The notes beneath the pieces are model-generated. The model was not told where the DNA came from. It saw only the letters and a list, made by a program, of their open reading frames with translations, and made no database searches. From Planctomycetota bacterium (GTDB lineage: Bacteria; Planctomycetota; UBA8742; SKZP01), in contig SKZP01000051.1 of NCBI GenBank assembly GCA_007127275.1, positions 1 through 5,407 on the forward strand: a DNA stretch of 5,407 nt, given 5' to 3'. The position numbers and the translations under genes are program-made. Positions 5,197 to 5,407 of this stretch are shown here, piece by piece. Within the stretch, counting starts at the first letter, position 1. Each line of letters opens with the position of its first letter.

Positions 5197-5393
5197 GCGC
5201 ATGTGGCGGCGAAAAGGCGGTGGCTTCGATGCGCAACCCCCCTGTATTGCGAGAGTTGCTGCAATCGTCCCCGCAAGTCCTTCAAGCTGTGCGAACGGCA
5301 TGGCATTTGCCGACGTAGAGGCACTGTGTTGCCCGGGTGTTCGCTGGGGAAACTGTGCGTCTCTGGGTGAGAGGTCCGGGGAGCTAGCTGTCC

Positions 5394-5400
5394 AAAGGAG
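5394..5400 (+). promoter_or_regulatory. Strong Shine-Dalgarno sequence for a gene starting beyond the window
   Basis: AAAGGAG is the best match to the anti-Shine-Dalgarno complement in the window, and seven bases remain after it. A start codon at or just after 5408 on the plus strand would be ideally spaced. No start codon is inside the window, so the gene itself cannot be described. Confidence 0.45.
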
Positions 5401-5407
5401 TAGCGGG

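Larger units (their letters stand above)
5099..5407. other. Hairpin-rich region with no recognised gene
   Basis: This final 309 bp shows no convincing protein gene. The plus-strand frame from ATG 5201 stays open to the window edge but has about 50 percent GC at third positions, unlike the true genes here. It contains adjacent hairpins (5114-5128, 5138-5158, 5160-5196, 5197-5234), further small dyads (5246-5265, 5296-5312, 5361-5373) and a terminal ribosome-binding site. It may be the 3' end of the Rieske transcript plus the leader of the next gene. Confidence 0.5.

Noticed and set aside
4947..5324. Minus-strand 125-codon open frame across the Rieske gene and tail
   Set aside because: It overlaps the conserved Rieske C-terminal half in antisense and shows no motif or coding character.

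Overview
This is a GC-rich bacterial window. It has high-GC third codon positions in the genuine genes. A Gram-negative host is indicated because the first gene encodes a secreted DUF481-type outer-membrane beta-barrel and another encodes a complex I subunit of the NuoI type. The phylum cannot be fixed from this sequence. The style (solitary nuoI, DUF481 with an acidic linker, palindromic repeats built on CCCACGGGC) would fit Myxococcota, Planctomycetota or a related uncultured lineage; this is inference only.

Layout, left to right. On the minus strand lie a DUF481 outer-membrane protein gene (65-1267) and, upstream of it, an ABC-F ribosome-associated ATPase gene (1571-3526), separated by 303 bp. 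The last codons and stop of the DUF481 gene are part of a perfect 26-bp tandem duplication. A 309-bp divergent intergenic region (3527-3835) holds a large inverted-repeat element made of two facing hairpins, plus a candidate promoter for the plus-strand gene. On the plus strand a solitary nuoI-like 2x[4Fe-4S] subunit gene (3836-4348) is followed by a 409-bp spacer carrying a second paired-hairpin element and one solo hairpin of the same family. Then comes a small Rieske [2Fe-2S] ferredoxin gene (4758-5098) whose reading frame is broken by an apparent one-base deletion just before the first cluster-binding motif. The last 309 bp have no convincing protein-coding gene. They carry a run of closely packed hairpins and end in a strong ribosome-binding site that probably belongs to a gene starting just beyond the window.

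Functionally, the two plus-strand genes encode small iron-sulfur electron carriers and may serve respiratory or redox chemistry. The two minus-strand genes (translation factor, envelope porin-like barrel) are housekeeping or envelope genes with no obvious link to each other. No mobile-element transposase, CRISPR array, tRNA or rRNA was recognised. The points most worth following up are the REPIN-like repeat family in the spacers on both sides of nuoI, the frameshifted Rieske gene, and the hairpin-rich tail.
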